This document shows positions 58,201 to 64,000 of a stretch of 64,000 nucleotides of DNA, in pieces (the first letter of the stretch is position 1; each line of letters begins with the position of its first letter). The DNA is taken from assembly GCA_016165875.1 (NCBI GenBank), contig JABBOT010000002.1:24132265-24196264 (forward strand), written 5' to 3'. This DNA comes from Acanthopleura granulata. Its lineage: Eukaryota > Mollusca > Polyplacophora > Chitonida > Chitonidae. The notes beneath the pieces were generated by a model. The model was not told the DNA's origin. It was given only the letters and a program-made list of their open reading frames with translations, and made no database searches. The translations under genes and the position numbers were made by a program.

Positions 58201-60294
58201 ATAACAAATTTGCACTTTTCCATGTAATGCTATACATTAGTACTTTGCAGTGCCTGCTCCATGATGTCATAATTGATGCTTCACGCAGATAGATTTTGAT
58301 GAGGCTTTTCTCTTTTTAATTATTTTCTGGGCAGATAAATATATAATTTAGACAATTTTGCATAATCTTGCATTATGAACACTGTCACGGACACATGCAC
58401 ACATCCACACAGTAATACAACTGAAGTTACCTCTGCCATACATTTTTTCCTCGTGAAAAAATACAGAATGCCCATGTGCTGAAAGGCTGCTGTATTGTTT
58501 ATCCCAAAACTGCTTCCCTCATCAATCTTTGCTTTGATTAAATTAAACATCGGCTTTAATGCTTCAAGCAGGGTCCCATCTTCTCTGTTTTCATCTATCT
58601 CCATGGCAACCTTCTCTAAAAACTCAACCATGTGATCTCCACTCCCTCCTGAAAAAAAAAAAAAAGAAGGGGCAAATAGCAAAAGAATAGCAATCTTTTT
58701 TTCATATCTGTATGAACATCATCTGGCAAAAACCAGCAGATGGAATATGTTCTTAGGCCATGTTCATCAAATTCATGCAACTACCATGGCAACAAGGCCT
58801 GGGGTCAATTCCATGTAGCAATGTTTGACTTAAGTTAAACTATTAACGCACAATATAATGCAGAGCTGATGGCCAAAAAGGTTGTAATTACAACACCTCT
58901 ATACTAACGCTTGCCCTATGTAGACCCAATTTTGACTCCTAGGGAACAAAGTACATCTATGTACCTCACTGAAGACATAAGATATGATACCCCATCATAA
59001 TGCTACTTCACTGAATTCAGAATATATGAAAACTCCATCACAGTGGTGCCTCACTGAAGGCAGAAGACATGATAACCCATCACAGTGCTGCCTCATTGAA
59101 GGTACAAGACACGATAACCCATCACAATGCTGTCTCATTGAAGGCAGAAGACGATAACACATCACACGGCTGCCTCGCTGAAGGCAGAAGACATGATAAC
59201 TCATCACAGTGCTGCCTCACTGTAGGCAGAAGACATGACAACTCGTCATAATGCTGCATCATTGAAGGCAGAAGACATGATAACCCATTGCAGTGCTGCC
59301 TCCCTGAAGGCAGAAGACATGATAACCTGATACAGTGCTGCCTCACTCAAGGCAGAAGGTATGATGACTCATTTTGTGCTACCTCACTCAAGGCAAAAGA
59401 CATGATAATCCATCACAATGCTGCCTCACTGAAGGCAGAAGACAAGATAACCCGTAACAGTGCTGCCTCACTGAAGGCAGAAGACATGATAAACCATCAC
59501 AATGCTGAATCACTGAAAGCAAAAGACATGAAAACCCATCATAAGGCTGCCTCACTGAAGGCACAAGACATGATAACCCATCACAATGCTGTTTCACTAA
59601 AGACAGAAGACATGATAATCCATCATAATGCTGCTTCACTGAAGGCAGAAGACATCATAACCCATCACAAAGCTGCCTGACTGAATGCAGAAGATGATAA
59701 CACATCATAAGGCTGCCTCACTGTAGGCACAAGACATGATAAGCCATTACAGTGCTGTCTCATTGAAGGCACAAGACATAATAACCTATCACAGTGCTGC
59801 CTCACTGAAGGCAGAAGACATGACAACTCATCATAATGCTGCATCACTGGAGGCAGGAGACATGATAATCCATCACAGCACTGCCTCACTGAAGGCAGAA
59901 GACATGAAAACCCATCACAGTGCTGCCTTACTGTAGACACAAGACATGATAACCCATCATAATGCTGCCTCACTGAAGGCACAAGACATTATAGTACCAT
60001 CTCGATGAAGGAACCAGACATGATGAGCCAGACGTATTAATTCATCATAGTGCTGTCTCATGGGCATGATAACCCATTGTAGCTCCACCTCAGTGAAGGA
60101 ACAGACATTATAACCATCTAGTTGGAAAGTTGAATGTGCTCACCTATTTTAGCATGTTCATTTTCCCTGTAGATGTCCACAAACTGCTTGTGAAACTGCT
60201 GGCTGGGGAACAACATAGGCTGTTGTAAACAGGTCTTGGCATTCATCAATATCACATCTTCACACTTTTGCAAATGACAGGTGTACTTCTGTAT
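46088..60294 (-). CDS. UBE4A: Ubiquitin conjugation factor E4 A (U-box E3/E4 ligase), 14 exons, N-terminus missing
   Basis: E4 enzymes extend ubiquitin chains on substrates that already carry ubiquitin, via a C-terminal U-box that docks an E2, and cooperate with the p97/Cdc48 pathway (family knowledge). Fourteen GT-AG exons join with matching phases into 876 codons plus a stop. The order matches vertebrate UBE4A throughout: KTLLG with SVSC (exon 3), CQPF (exon 5), IPEMFVENL (exon 7), [15 protein letters not shown] (exon 8), RQPMY (exon 9), [20 protein letters not shown] (exon 10), YNIMSN (exon 11), KPHQIVSDI and DGRSFSP (exon 12), and EEFLDPIM to DPFNR in the U-box (exons 13-14). The wording matches UBE4A better than UBE4B. 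Against the roughly 1066-residue human protein (from memory), about 190 N-terminal residues are missing. All four clear intronic SINEs lie in transcript sense. Confidence 0.95.
46617..46774 (-). CDS. UBE4A: UBE4A exon 13: first half of U-box
   Basis: Begins [15 protein letters not shown] and continues [20 protein letters not shown], then [10 protein letters not shown]. These are the conserved U-box core residues (DP-I/M, T-L-M-DPV, DR-IARHL). Starts in phase 0, ends with two bases of a Ser codon, donor CTCAG|GTTATA. The donor is weak after GT, but the frame and family match are unambiguous. Confidence 0.95.
46800..48260. repeat. Loose minisatellite-like region in the UBE4A intron between exons 12 and 13
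   Basis: Variants of GTTTGGATGTACAGCAT and GTGTGCACC...TAGCATTT recur irregularly for about 1.4 kb, with the regular 40-bp array embedded at 47279-47525. Confidence 0.6.
47279..47525 (+). repeat. 40-bp minisatellite, six copies
   Basis: Six nearly identical units of CATTTCGATTTGTTGCACTC followed by TGTTTAGGTGTTCACCGTAG, spaced exactly 40 bases (TTTCGATTTG at 47281, 47321, 47361, 47401, 47441 and 47481). Intronic to UBE4A. Confidence 0.92.
48784..49035 (-). CDS. UBE4A: UBE4A exon 12
   Basis: 84 codons in phase 0, starting [20 protein letters not shown] and including [10 protein letters not shown] and [10 protein letters not shown], ending LEEKIM before donor ATG|GTAAGA. This is the distal Ufd2 core just before the U-box; 'YEFKP..IVSDI' and 'DGRS(F/Y)SP' match UBE4A rather than UBE4B. 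Confidence 0.95.
49095..49325 (-). mobile_element. Intronic SINE
   Basis: Read on the minus strand it starts GGGGCCTTCAAAACC, carries a B-box-like GTTCCAGTCCAGCTCATGCT and ends with GCTGGCTGCCGTCATATAAG and AATATTC. Same family as 21017-21212; the extreme tail is lost. Lies between UBE4A exons 11 and 12 in sense orientation. Confidence 0.7.
49774..50025 (-). CDS. UBE4A: UBE4A exon 11
   Basis: 84 codons starting [13 protein letters not shown] and including [20 protein letters not shown] and MLNYFLLHL, the conserved core helices of the Ufd2 family. Acceptor GTTGACAG, donor CTG|GTCAGA (C at +3 is unusual), joined in phase 0 to VGPK of exon 12. It has exactly the same length as exon 12. Confidence 0.95.
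50321..50525 (-). mobile_element. Intronic SINE
   Basis: The plus strand shows the tail complement (TATTTATTTATTTTGATTGG, then TTTTACACCATACTCAAGAA) followed by the body up to GAACTCACAGTG. Antisense to the window, sense to UBE4A; between exons 10 and 11. The distal head is degraded. Confidence 0.75.
50543..50656 (-). CDS. UBE4A: UBE4A exon 10
   Basis: 38 codons, phase 0 at both ends: [15 protein letters not shown], then [20 protein letters not shown] and ALQ. The [10 protein letters not shown](M/I)NDA(I/T)FLLDEA block is a hallmark of UBE4A. Confidence 0.96.
51064..51256 (-). CDS. UBE4A: UBE4A exon 9
   Basis: First base completes the Thr codon from exon 8, then 64 codons: [53 protein letters not shown], ending HKKAFI before donor ATT|GTGAGT. 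Confidence 0.95.
51580..51760 (-). repeat. Possible strongly decayed SINE copy
   Basis: The plus strand carries AATATTTCACTTGTATGATT and a body-like region resembling the SINE complement, but the tail and head are too diverged for a firm call. Confidence 0.35.
51913..52079 (-). CDS. UBE4A: UBE4A exon 8
   Basis: Starts [20 protein letters not shown], then [20 protein letters not shown] and ends SKGLLS plus two bases. Acceptor GATGTTACAG, donor CAAC|GTAAGT. The (K/R)NPH.RA.LAEVL block is strongly conserved in the family. Confidence 0.95.
52288..52578 (-). mobile_element. Intronic SINE, near full length
   Basis: The plus strand shows the tail complement (GATTTATTTATTTGATTGGT) through to a head complement ending GCCCCCTCAGCCACAGTGGGCCCC. 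Sense to UBE4A, between exons 7 and 8. The box A region is preserved as GGCTGAGGGGGCTAGC on the minus strand. Confidence 0.75.
52800..53300 (-). repeat. Two tandem copies of an intronic repeat, about 250 bp each
   Basis: Copy one (about 52790-53000) and copy two (about 53040-53280) share AAATGACC followed by CAAT, GGCTCTTCC.AATG, AAGTTTGG and AAGTGTTCA with ACGAGACA or AAGACATA. A third related copy is at 56715-56900. Family unknown. Confidence 0.5.
53396..53652 (-). CDS. UBE4A: UBE4A exon 7
   Basis: Two bases complete a Gly codon, then 85 codons: [20 protein letters not shown], a variable Ser/Thr stretch, then [26 protein letters not shown] and DNMFE. Donor GAG|GTCAGT. The 'LP....(L/F)AY(V/I)PE(F/M)F..N' block fits UBE4A. 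Confidence 0.95.
54360..54462 (-). mobile_element. SINE tail fragment, intronic
   Basis: The plus strand shows ACCATTTATTTGTTTTTTAT, then GCCATACTTAAGATCATTTC and a GGCAGCCAGGATCATG body, ending within ten bases of exon 6. Sense to UBE4A, and the closest of the SINEs to a coding exon. Confidence 0.6.
54470..54724 (-). CDS. UBE4A: UBE4A exon 6
   Basis: Completes an Asp codon, then [35 protein letters not shown] and a coiled-coil-prone stretch [15 protein letters not shown], ending KQEMEKG. Human UBE4A has KETCLIP at the same place. Donor AAAGG|GTGAGT, acceptor CCTCCAG. Confidence 0.94.
55239..55433 (-). CDS. UBE4A: UBE4A exon 5
   Basis: Completes a Gly codon then [39 protein letters not shown] and NVHLK. 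The LCQPF/FCQPF block and NVH(M/L)(R/K) are diagnostic of UBE4A. Donor AAAAG|GTGGGA. Confidence 0.95.
55440..56573. other. UBE4A intron between exons 4 and 5
   Basis: AT-rich intron of about 1.1 kb in which I saw no repeat or exon. Confidence 0.6.
56574..56691 (-). CDS. UBE4A: UBE4A exon 4
   Basis: 39 codons plus one base: [20 protein letters not shown], then [19 protein letters not shown], matching human [20 protein letters not shown]. The acceptor chosen (CCACAG) keeps phase 0 with exon 3; a second AG nine bases on would drop three residues. Confidence 0.94.
56715..56900 (-). repeat. Third copy of the intronic repeat seen at 52.8-53.3 kb
   Basis: ATGACCCCAATAACCTTGAA, then TTATCCCAATAT and AAGTTTTGTACAACTGGTTA parallel the two copies in the exon 7/8 intron. 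Confidence 0.5.
56948..57444. mobile_element. Foldback MITE (489 bp) with TTAA target duplication
   Basis: Inverted arms of about 175 bases occupy both sides: AGGGAAAGAC at 56952 and its complement GTCTTTCCCT ending at 57440. Matching inner blocks include GAATTTTTTAGATTTTTTT against its complement and CCAGTGATGTCA against TGACATCACTGG. TTAA lies immediately outside both ends (56948-56951 and 57441-57444). TTAA target duplication is typical of piggyBac-type transposition, so a non-autonomous relative is the simplest reading. No transposase is encoded. Inserted between UBE4A exons 3 and 4, ending 57 bases from exon 3. Confidence 0.88.
57501..57686 (-). CDS. UBE4A: UBE4A exon 3
   Basis: 62 codons in phase 0: [40 protein letters not shown], then a Ser/Gln-rich part ending VESSIWQ. 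Human has QKTLLGVILSISCLLK here. Acceptor GGTTTCAG, donor CAG|GTAGGT. Confidence 0.94.
57700..58430. other. UBE4A intron between exons 2 and 3
   Basis: About 740 bases of AT-rich intron with no recognised repeat or exon. Confidence 0.6.
58431..58648 (-). CDS. UBE4A: UBE4A exon 2
   Basis: Completes a Gly codon, then [33 protein letters not shown] and [15 protein letters not shown]. Human UBE4A has FLEEVIEA and LLYFTRQKDMAK. Acceptor with a long A/T tract (TTTTTTTCAG), donor GAG|GTAACT. Confidence 0.93.
59020..60115 (+). repeat. 42-bp minisatellite, about 25 copies, intronic to UBE4A
   Basis: Units of 42 bases: CAGTGCTGCCTCACTGAAGG, then CAGAAGACATGATAACCCAT and CA. Copies vary at 5-10 positions. 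The 14-codon period leaves open frames on both strands for up to 130 codons (plus: [14 protein letters not shown]; minus: [14 protein letters not shown]), treated as by-products. The array ends about 30 bases from exon 1 of the recovered UBE4A set. Confidence 0.9.
60144..60294 (-). CDS. UBE4A: UBE4A exon, first recovered (not the true first exon)
   Basis: 50 codons plus one base: [20 protein letters not shown], then [17 protein letters not shown] and a split Gly. It aligns to the human region LPFAVQCRNLTVS to IHEQLVDLMLEA, around residues 200-250. The acceptor could be CCACAAAG (end 60294, chosen for its pyrimidine tract) or six bases on (end 60288); both keep frame. There is no start codon in the right place, so at least one upstream coding exon is missing. 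Confidence 0.88.
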
Positions 60295-60299
60295 CTTTG

Positions 60300-62560
60300 T
60301 GGAAAAAGAAAGCACAAGTTTTATAAACAGCTATTAAGGAAGTAGTTCATTCCAGTTCCTAACTAATAATTTTTATATATAAAAAGAAAGAGGCTAAAAC
60401 TCTTAGTCACCAGAGAATTAAGGCTCAAAAAAGGCCCAACTACTACTGTATTGTTCAATGAAACCACCATTTTTTAAGCTGGCAAAAATTTTAATTTTTA
60501 ATGTTATGTAAAAAGAAGAAACAAAAACAAATGATGCCAACAAGATGCACATCTTAAAAAAGTTCTTGTCGTTTATGTTGCATAAATCTGGCTGTGTCAA
60601 AACCCTGAAAATCAATGATAGGCAAGAAATGGCTAAATGTTCTTTCACGACTGAATAAAGATGAGAATTAAGCCAATGAAATGAGTTCGTTGTATTGGCA
60701 GACAGTTCTGAGATGATTTTGTCTGCAGTTCCTATTTGATTAGATCCAGTCCTGGTGTTTTAACTAATAATACAGAGTGGTTGGAGTCTGGATGTTTGGC
60801 CAAAGAACCAGCACACTAAGTGCATTAGGCCACTACATGAATGTAGACTGAAGAGCTGTCTGCTGACATAACACCAGTCACTGCAGACAGCTGATCAGAG
60901 ACTATCTGTTAGGGATGCCAAGGCAAACAACCACAATTAGACCGGAAAGGATCTGTTACTTATGTGCCTGGCCCCAGCTACATGCAAACAGGTAAGCCAG
61001 GTATTTGTCAGTGTAAACTTCCTTCCTTTTATAAGAAATTTGCAAAGAAGAATTAAAACACATTTTCTTTTTAAGATATTTCAAAACAGCTGTAAAAAGG
61101 TTGGTCCTGACATGTACACTTCAGAATTAATAGGCAGACAGTCTCACATTTTTTTAAATACTATATAAATGTAATTAGACTCAAGTTAACACTACACAAT
61201 CTATAAAGAGTTCAAAAAAAACTAACAGAACAAAAGTTTACTGCAGTTGTTCATGATAAAGAGCACACAGTAAACAGTTTTCCATGTGTTAAGGCTGTTT
61301 CACTCAATACTAAAATGAAATGTAGCATAATGGGATCAAAATATTTAAAATTATGTCCTGGCAGTTTTTTTCTGTACTGCCTGGATACTACAGCTGAGAT
61401 GTCTTGAGAATATCAACTGATCAATGAGTTCCCAACAAATGAATGGCCACAACATTTACAGTGCTTCAATTTCCAGGAATAACCTAAGGGACAATGTTGC
61501 TTTTTTTTCCCCCCACAGTAGTGCGAATATTTTCGCTGATGACTCAATGAGCCTGCTGATCTTCCAATAAGACAGCACATGGCTGGGCAAATCTCAAGCC
61601 CAGAAAACCAACTTAGGAAATGACTCTGCTCAAAGACCTGGTGAACCTGAAGAGAGATCAATATCCTGCTGATGTAACTCTGCAACCTGATTATATTAGG
61701 GTGATAAACACACCAGCAACCAATCCCTGTTCCCCCACATATTACAAAGACAATGTAACTCCTTTTCTACAAGCAACAGGTCAAAAAATGCCAACACAAA
61801 TTTGAAACCTTTTGAGAGTATATGTAAAATGGCTTAATAAGTATCAGTATTTGTATTTGACATTTGATCTGAACATCCTTCTACAGATGTAGGCTGAGTA
61901 CCTATAGCAGTAGTTTAAATTTACAAAAAAATTTCTCCCTTATTAATAAGTTGAAATGGACTGCAATATAAATGTTACTTACAAAATTCTCCATTTAGCA
62001 CCAATTCAATAATTAAAACTCCATATCTAATAACTTACAAACCATATCCCTTTCCAGAAGTTATCTCATCAGAGTAAATACAGTACGAATCTACATACAA
62101 AACAAACTTAGAATTTAAACTGTACCATAATTAAAAGGCAATACAACATATCCAAAGGTACATTAAGTAGGAGGTAGTTCATAATTAAGGATATTTTGTT
62201 GTTTACAAGGACAAAAATATTTTGATGGGCATTTTCTGGATTGTAGTTATCTTGACACAAAATTAGCTCAATTGTTATCTGTGCAGGAATAGATTACCCA
62301 AGTCTGAGATGGTGGGGATGTCAGGCTGAGCATCTGATCTAAGAGATGAGTCATAGACGAGTTGAGGTAGAACTGGAGGGAATATATTAACCTGGGAGGA
62401 ACTGGGACAATGTCAAAAGGACAATCTTGAATAGCAACAGAGACCAATGTAAGATTAGTCACTTGCTTCCCATCCTTCACTCACAAGAAACACTAGGCAC
62501 AGAGTGTTAAAAAGGACATTAGTATTGATAACAATAAGGTGGCTAGCAGCCAGGTATCAG
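60300..62560. other. No gene recognised; expected site of the missing UBE4A 5' exons
   Basis: AT-rich. I searched the minus strand for the UBE4A N-terminal region (acidic segment, then the cysteine-containing helix preceding VQCRN in human) and saw nothing convincing. A 61-codon plus frame at 61620-61805 has no support. Confidence 0.45.
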
Positions 62561-62602
62561 TCAGTGACTGGAGACAAACAAAGAATTTCTTCTACTGCTC
62601 AG

Positions 62603-64000
62603 ATGATGTCACCATTACTCTTAATCATGGTGTATACCATGTGGGGGCCCTGTGTTATGAATCAACAGTTAGAGTCTCCACTTCCACAGGTTCAGTATGA
62701 GATGGTGCAATCCCTGACTCTAATCCCTGCCTCACACTGCCAAGGAAACCTTACTACCAAGGCTGAAGGCCTGCTCAAGAAACTAATACAAGATGAGGAA
62801 AAACAACTGATTTACCTCAAAATGAACTTTACACCCAATGTCCAGATCAGTACTAACTACAGTGCCATATTACAACCCTTGGACTGGGTGTGGGTGGACA
62901 ATAGTGCAGGTCGGCCATTGCTGGAGTTGGATTTTAGATACCATGTGTATTCCCTGACCACACTGTCTCTGGATGTCGGCCACTTGATCATGGACATCAA
63001 TCTTCCTGAAGACTGCCTCAGAATGGATGAAAATCAGCTGATGGCTTCAGTCAGCTCCAATGTCATCAGAGTTGTCGGCAAGGACAGCAACCTGAAGTCA
63101 TCAGTGTGCCATTCCAGATTAGCTTCTTACAATCTTATGTCGCCAAGATTCTACGTCCAGTACAAGTGTTGTGACATCTCCACATCAGAGAAATCTGAGT
63201 ACAACAACAGCCAAGCCCAGACCTGTGTGATTCTGAAAAAGGATGTGGATGGAACATTTGTTAACGCCATGTTCTTCCTGTTGTTTCTGGTAAGTCCTCT
63301 CTTGTTGAAGGTTTTACATGTGAGGGAGGAGATGTACTTGGTGACACAAACTGCAGACGGGATAACTATCAAGGATCCATTTGCCACTTTGGAGAAGAAG
63401 AGAAAAGAAACAAAGAGGGCAAAAAAAAGCTCTGAGGAATATGAGATGAGTGAGAGACGCACAAGTGTAGTCTCTAACGACCAGACAATTCATAACAATG
63501 AACAAAATGAGAACCTGTGTAACGCTATGCTTCTAAAGCTGACCCATGGCAAATTCCGCCATGATGACCGATCTGATTCAGCAAGGGGGTCCTCTCGCAA
63601 CACTGATGATCTCACTCCCCATGATTCTGCTGCCACTCTCAGTTATCCCAGCTCTGACAGTCTGTCTGTCAACAAACATTACTCTGCCAGACTCTCAGAA
63701 GTTGACGAAGCCATCCTGAATTCTGTTCTGTCAAGGAGGGCAGAAGGAGACAGAGACTGCAGATCTTCCATTGTGTCAACAAATGACTTAAGGATTTCCA
63801 AATCTAGAGACACCTCTTCTGAGTCTGACGTTGTTGTTGTCCAAGTTCCTGACCAGAACAATGACAGACATCAAACACTTGACAATTCACTGGTTCCAGA
63901 GTATGCTGTGGATGAATTTTCGAAAATGACACCAGCTCAAGACCATGATGCAAATGCCGTTCATCAGCCTGAAAGAAATGTAAAGAAAAACAGTATTGTT
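62603..64000 (+). CDS. Unrecognised type I membrane protein, 5' part (466 codons, open at window end)
   Basis: An uninterrupted frame runs from ATGATG at 62603 to the last base. Residues 1-19 (MMSPLLLIMVYTMWGPCVM) form a signal peptide. The predicted ectodomain (about 20-217) has six cysteines (46, 138, 169, 189, 190, 208), enough for three disulfides, and N-glycosylation sequons at N49, N75, N85 and N201. Residues 219-240 (FVNAMFFLLFLVSPLLLKVL) form one membrane span, followed by a Lys/Arg-rich stop-transfer stretch (EKKRKETKRAKK). The rest is a long Ser/Asp-rich, probably disordered cytoplasmic tail that continues past the window. I recognise no family. It is head-to-head with UBE4A. CTACTGCTCAG directly before the ATG could be a splice acceptor, so a 5' UTR exon may lie upstream. 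A consensus donor sits inside the frame at 63290. Confidence 0.8.
   Translation, partial: MMSPLLLIMVYTMWGPCVMNQQLESPLPQVQYEMVQSLTLIPASHCQGNLTTKAEGLLKKLIQDEEKQLIYLKMNFTPNVQISTNYSAILQPLDWVWVDNSAGRPLLELDFRYHVYSLTTLSLDVGHLIMDINLPEDCLRMDENQLMASVSSNVIRVVGKDSNLKSSVCHSRLASYNLMSPRFYVQYKCCDISTSEKSEYNNSQAQTCVILKKDVDGTFVNAMFFLLFLVSPLLLKVLHVREEMYLVTQTADGITIKDPFATLEKKRKETKRAKKSSEEYEMSERRTSVVSNDQTIHNNEQNENLCNAMLLKLTHGKFRHDDRSDSARGSSRNTDDLTPHDSAATLSYPSSDSLSVNKHYSARLSEVDEAILNSVLSRRAEGDRDCRSSIVSTNDLRISKSRDTSSESDVVVVQVPDQNNDRHQTLDNSLVPEYAVDEFSKMTPAQDHDANAVHQPERNVKKNSIV

Noticed and set aside
59288..59982. Frames of 105-130 codons on both strands
   Set aside because: By-product of the 42-bp intronic minisatellite, whose unit is divisible by three.
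60950..61025. Minus-strand YLAYLFACSWGQAH considered as a UBE4A upstream exon
   Set aside because: The only nearby donor gives the wrong phase for joining the exon at 60294, and the similarity to the human segment is slight.
62268..62480. 70-codon minus frame just upstream of the membrane-protein gene
   Set aside because: Does not match the UBE4A N-terminus and has no matching splice sites.

Overview
This is a eukaryotic, intron-rich, AT-rich nuclear window, most likely from a mollusc or another lophotrochozoan. The evidence is a GT-AG spliced animal gene, tRNA-headed SINEs ending in an ATTCTTGAGTACGGCGT-type tail followed by (AAATA)n, a decayed Ty3/gypsy element, a TTAA-flanked foldback MITE and many minisatellites. 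The phylum is inferred from the repeat style and is not proven.

The one gene identified with confidence is on the minus strand at about 46.1-60.3 kb. Fourteen exons join in frame into 876 residues of ubiquitin conjugation factor E4 A (UBE4A/Ufd2 family), running from just after the family's N-terminal region through the Ufd2 core to a complete C-terminal U-box and stop codon. About 190 N-terminal residues expected from the vertebrate protein were not found before a head-to-head plus-strand gene begins. That gene (62603-64000, open at the window end) encodes an unrecognised type I membrane protein: signal peptide, six-cysteine ectodomain, one membrane span and a long Ser/Thr-rich tail. Either the first UBE4A exons lie beyond 64 kb with this gene nested in an intron, or the UBE4A 5' end differs.

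Elsewhere, 6354-6564 (minus) looks like a first coding exon of a small secreted precursor, with a signal peptide, a consensus donor and an upstream TATA-like box. A membrane-protein-like terminal exon sits at 44147-44350 (minus), just downstream of UBE4A, and a decayed copy lies at about 38.0 kb. Three colinear anchors suggest that 44.1-46.1 kb was duplicated to 38.0-39.7 kb and then joined or interrupted by a decayed Ty3/gypsy pol fragment (39.7-41.1 kb).

Most of 1-45 kb is intergenic or intronic DNA built from old duplications: repeat families at 10.3/16.4/19.8, 14.9/18.0, 14.6/23.1, 25.3/27.9 and 31.8/34.0 kb. Minisatellites have units of 54 bp (23.7-24.7 kb), 47 bp (28.8-29.2 kb), about 54 bp (33.2-34.5 kb), 48 bp (41.7-42.3 kb), 40 bp (47.3-47.5 kb) and 42 bp (59.0-60.1 kb). 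Several long open frames in the window are by-products of repeat units divisible by three and are not treated as genes.
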